6,374 nt of DNA from Candidatus Solincola jinzensis (GTDB lineage: Bacteria > Actinomycetota > Geothermincolia > Geothermincolales > RBG-13-55-18), in contig MU158538.1 of assembly GCA_015711875.1 (NCBI GenBank), forward strand, positions 3,272 through 9,645, given 5' to 3'. The notes under the pieces were generated by a model. It searched no databases, was not told the DNA's origin, and saw only the letters and a list, made by a program, of their open reading frames with translations. Below are positions 6,214 through 6,374 of the stretch, piece after piece. How positions within the stretch are numbered: position 1 is the first letter of the stretch; every line of letters starts with the position of its first letter. A program made the position numbers and the translations under genes.

Positions 6214-6222
6214 GTTTGAGAA

Positions 6223-6374
6223 ATGAAAAGCATGAAAGGCGCAAGCGCTTCGCGGGGCGGCCAGGGGGGCGTGGAGATCTTCGAAAACCTGGTCAAGGCG
6301 GTCTTCGTGTTCATCCATGAATACTACGGGGAATTCAACGCCGTGCTCCAGAAATACGAGATAAACTATTCGCA
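6223..6374 (+). CDS. N-terminal fragment of a gene cut off by the right edge, possibly a MarR-family regulator
   Basis: Fifty complete codons are visible. After a flexible Gly/Ser start (MKSMKGASASRGGQGG) comes an amphipathic helix, VEIFENLVKAVFVFIHEYY, then GEFNAVLQKYEINYS. A long first helix followed by LxxYxIxxx is what the N-terminus of a MarR-type winged-helix regulator looks like, but the DNA-binding part lies outside the window, so this is a guess from a short stretch. Codon use is typical of genes (mostly G/C at third positions). Start could be ATG 6223 or ATG 6232; neither has a good ribosome binding site. The promoter position implies a leaderless or very short-leader mRNA. The gene diverges from tetR. 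Confidence 0.5.
   Translation, partial: MKSMKGASASRGGQGGVEIFENLVKAVFVFIHEYYGEFNAVLQKYEINYS

Noticed and set aside
6212..6226. Four-codon frame (MFEK, then TGA) overlapping the right-edge start as ATGA, with AGGGGAG nine bases upstream, suggesting a leader peptide
   Set aside because: Its ATG overlaps the -10 box TACAAT of the well-formed promoter, so it would not be present in the transcript unless another promoter lies upstream.
1..6374. CRISPR array, tRNA, rRNA, insertion sequence or phage attachment site
   Set aside because: No regularly spaced repeats, tRNA-like cloverleaf, transposase motif or matching att-like ends were seen on either strand.

Overview
The window reads as GC-rich bacterial chromosome. 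The gene set is a secreted subtilase with C-terminal repeats of a kind I associate with uncultured Actinobacteria, CxxC-CxxC zinc-ribbon proteins, a TetR regulator and an FAD oxidoreductase. Together with strong GC preference at third codon positions, this suggests a deep-branching, possibly anaerobic actinobacterium (Geothermincolia/OPB41-like). That placement is inference; there is no rRNA or marker gene here.

Layout. (1) 1-2163, minus strand: a secreted S8 (subtilisin-like) serine protease with signal peptide, propeptide, complete catalytic domain, Pro/Gly linker and three ~105-residue repeats. The third repeat runs off the left edge. (2) 2164-2515: a divergent intergenic region with an imperfect palindrome and a plausible plus-strand promoter. 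(3) 2516-3084, plus strand: two tandem paralogous FmdB-type zinc-ribbon proteins, each with a strong ribosome binding site. (4) 3303 onward, plus strand: a tiny single-transmembrane protein that ends at an in-frame UGA. The frame then stays open for 37 codons, the UGA lies in the loop of a perfect 6-bp hairpin, and a second stem-loop follows. This is the most interesting spot in the window: either a 28-residue membrane peptide or a candidate membrane-anchored selenoprotein. (5) 3579-4907, minus strand: an FAD-dependent amine-oxidase/protoporphyrinogen-oxidase/desaturase-type flavoprotein with an extended -10 promoter. (6) 4908-5225: a mostly empty gap. (7) 5226-5864, minus strand: a TetR-family repressor whose own promoter contains a near-perfect palindrome between -35 and -10, implying autorepression. 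(8) 5937-6222: the divergent upstream region. (9) 6223 to the right edge, plus strand: the N-terminus of a further gene, tentatively MarR-like, with a strong promoter so close to the start codon that the mRNA would be nearly leaderless.

How the genes fit together: the window looks like several short transcription units rather than one operon. The TetR gene may control itself, the divergent gene at the right edge, and possibly the flavoprotein downstream on the same strand, but the flavoprotein has its own promoter. The two zinc ribbons and the small membrane protein are on the same strand and share a cysteine (or possibly Sec/Cys) theme, so a shared redox or metal role is possible but unproven.
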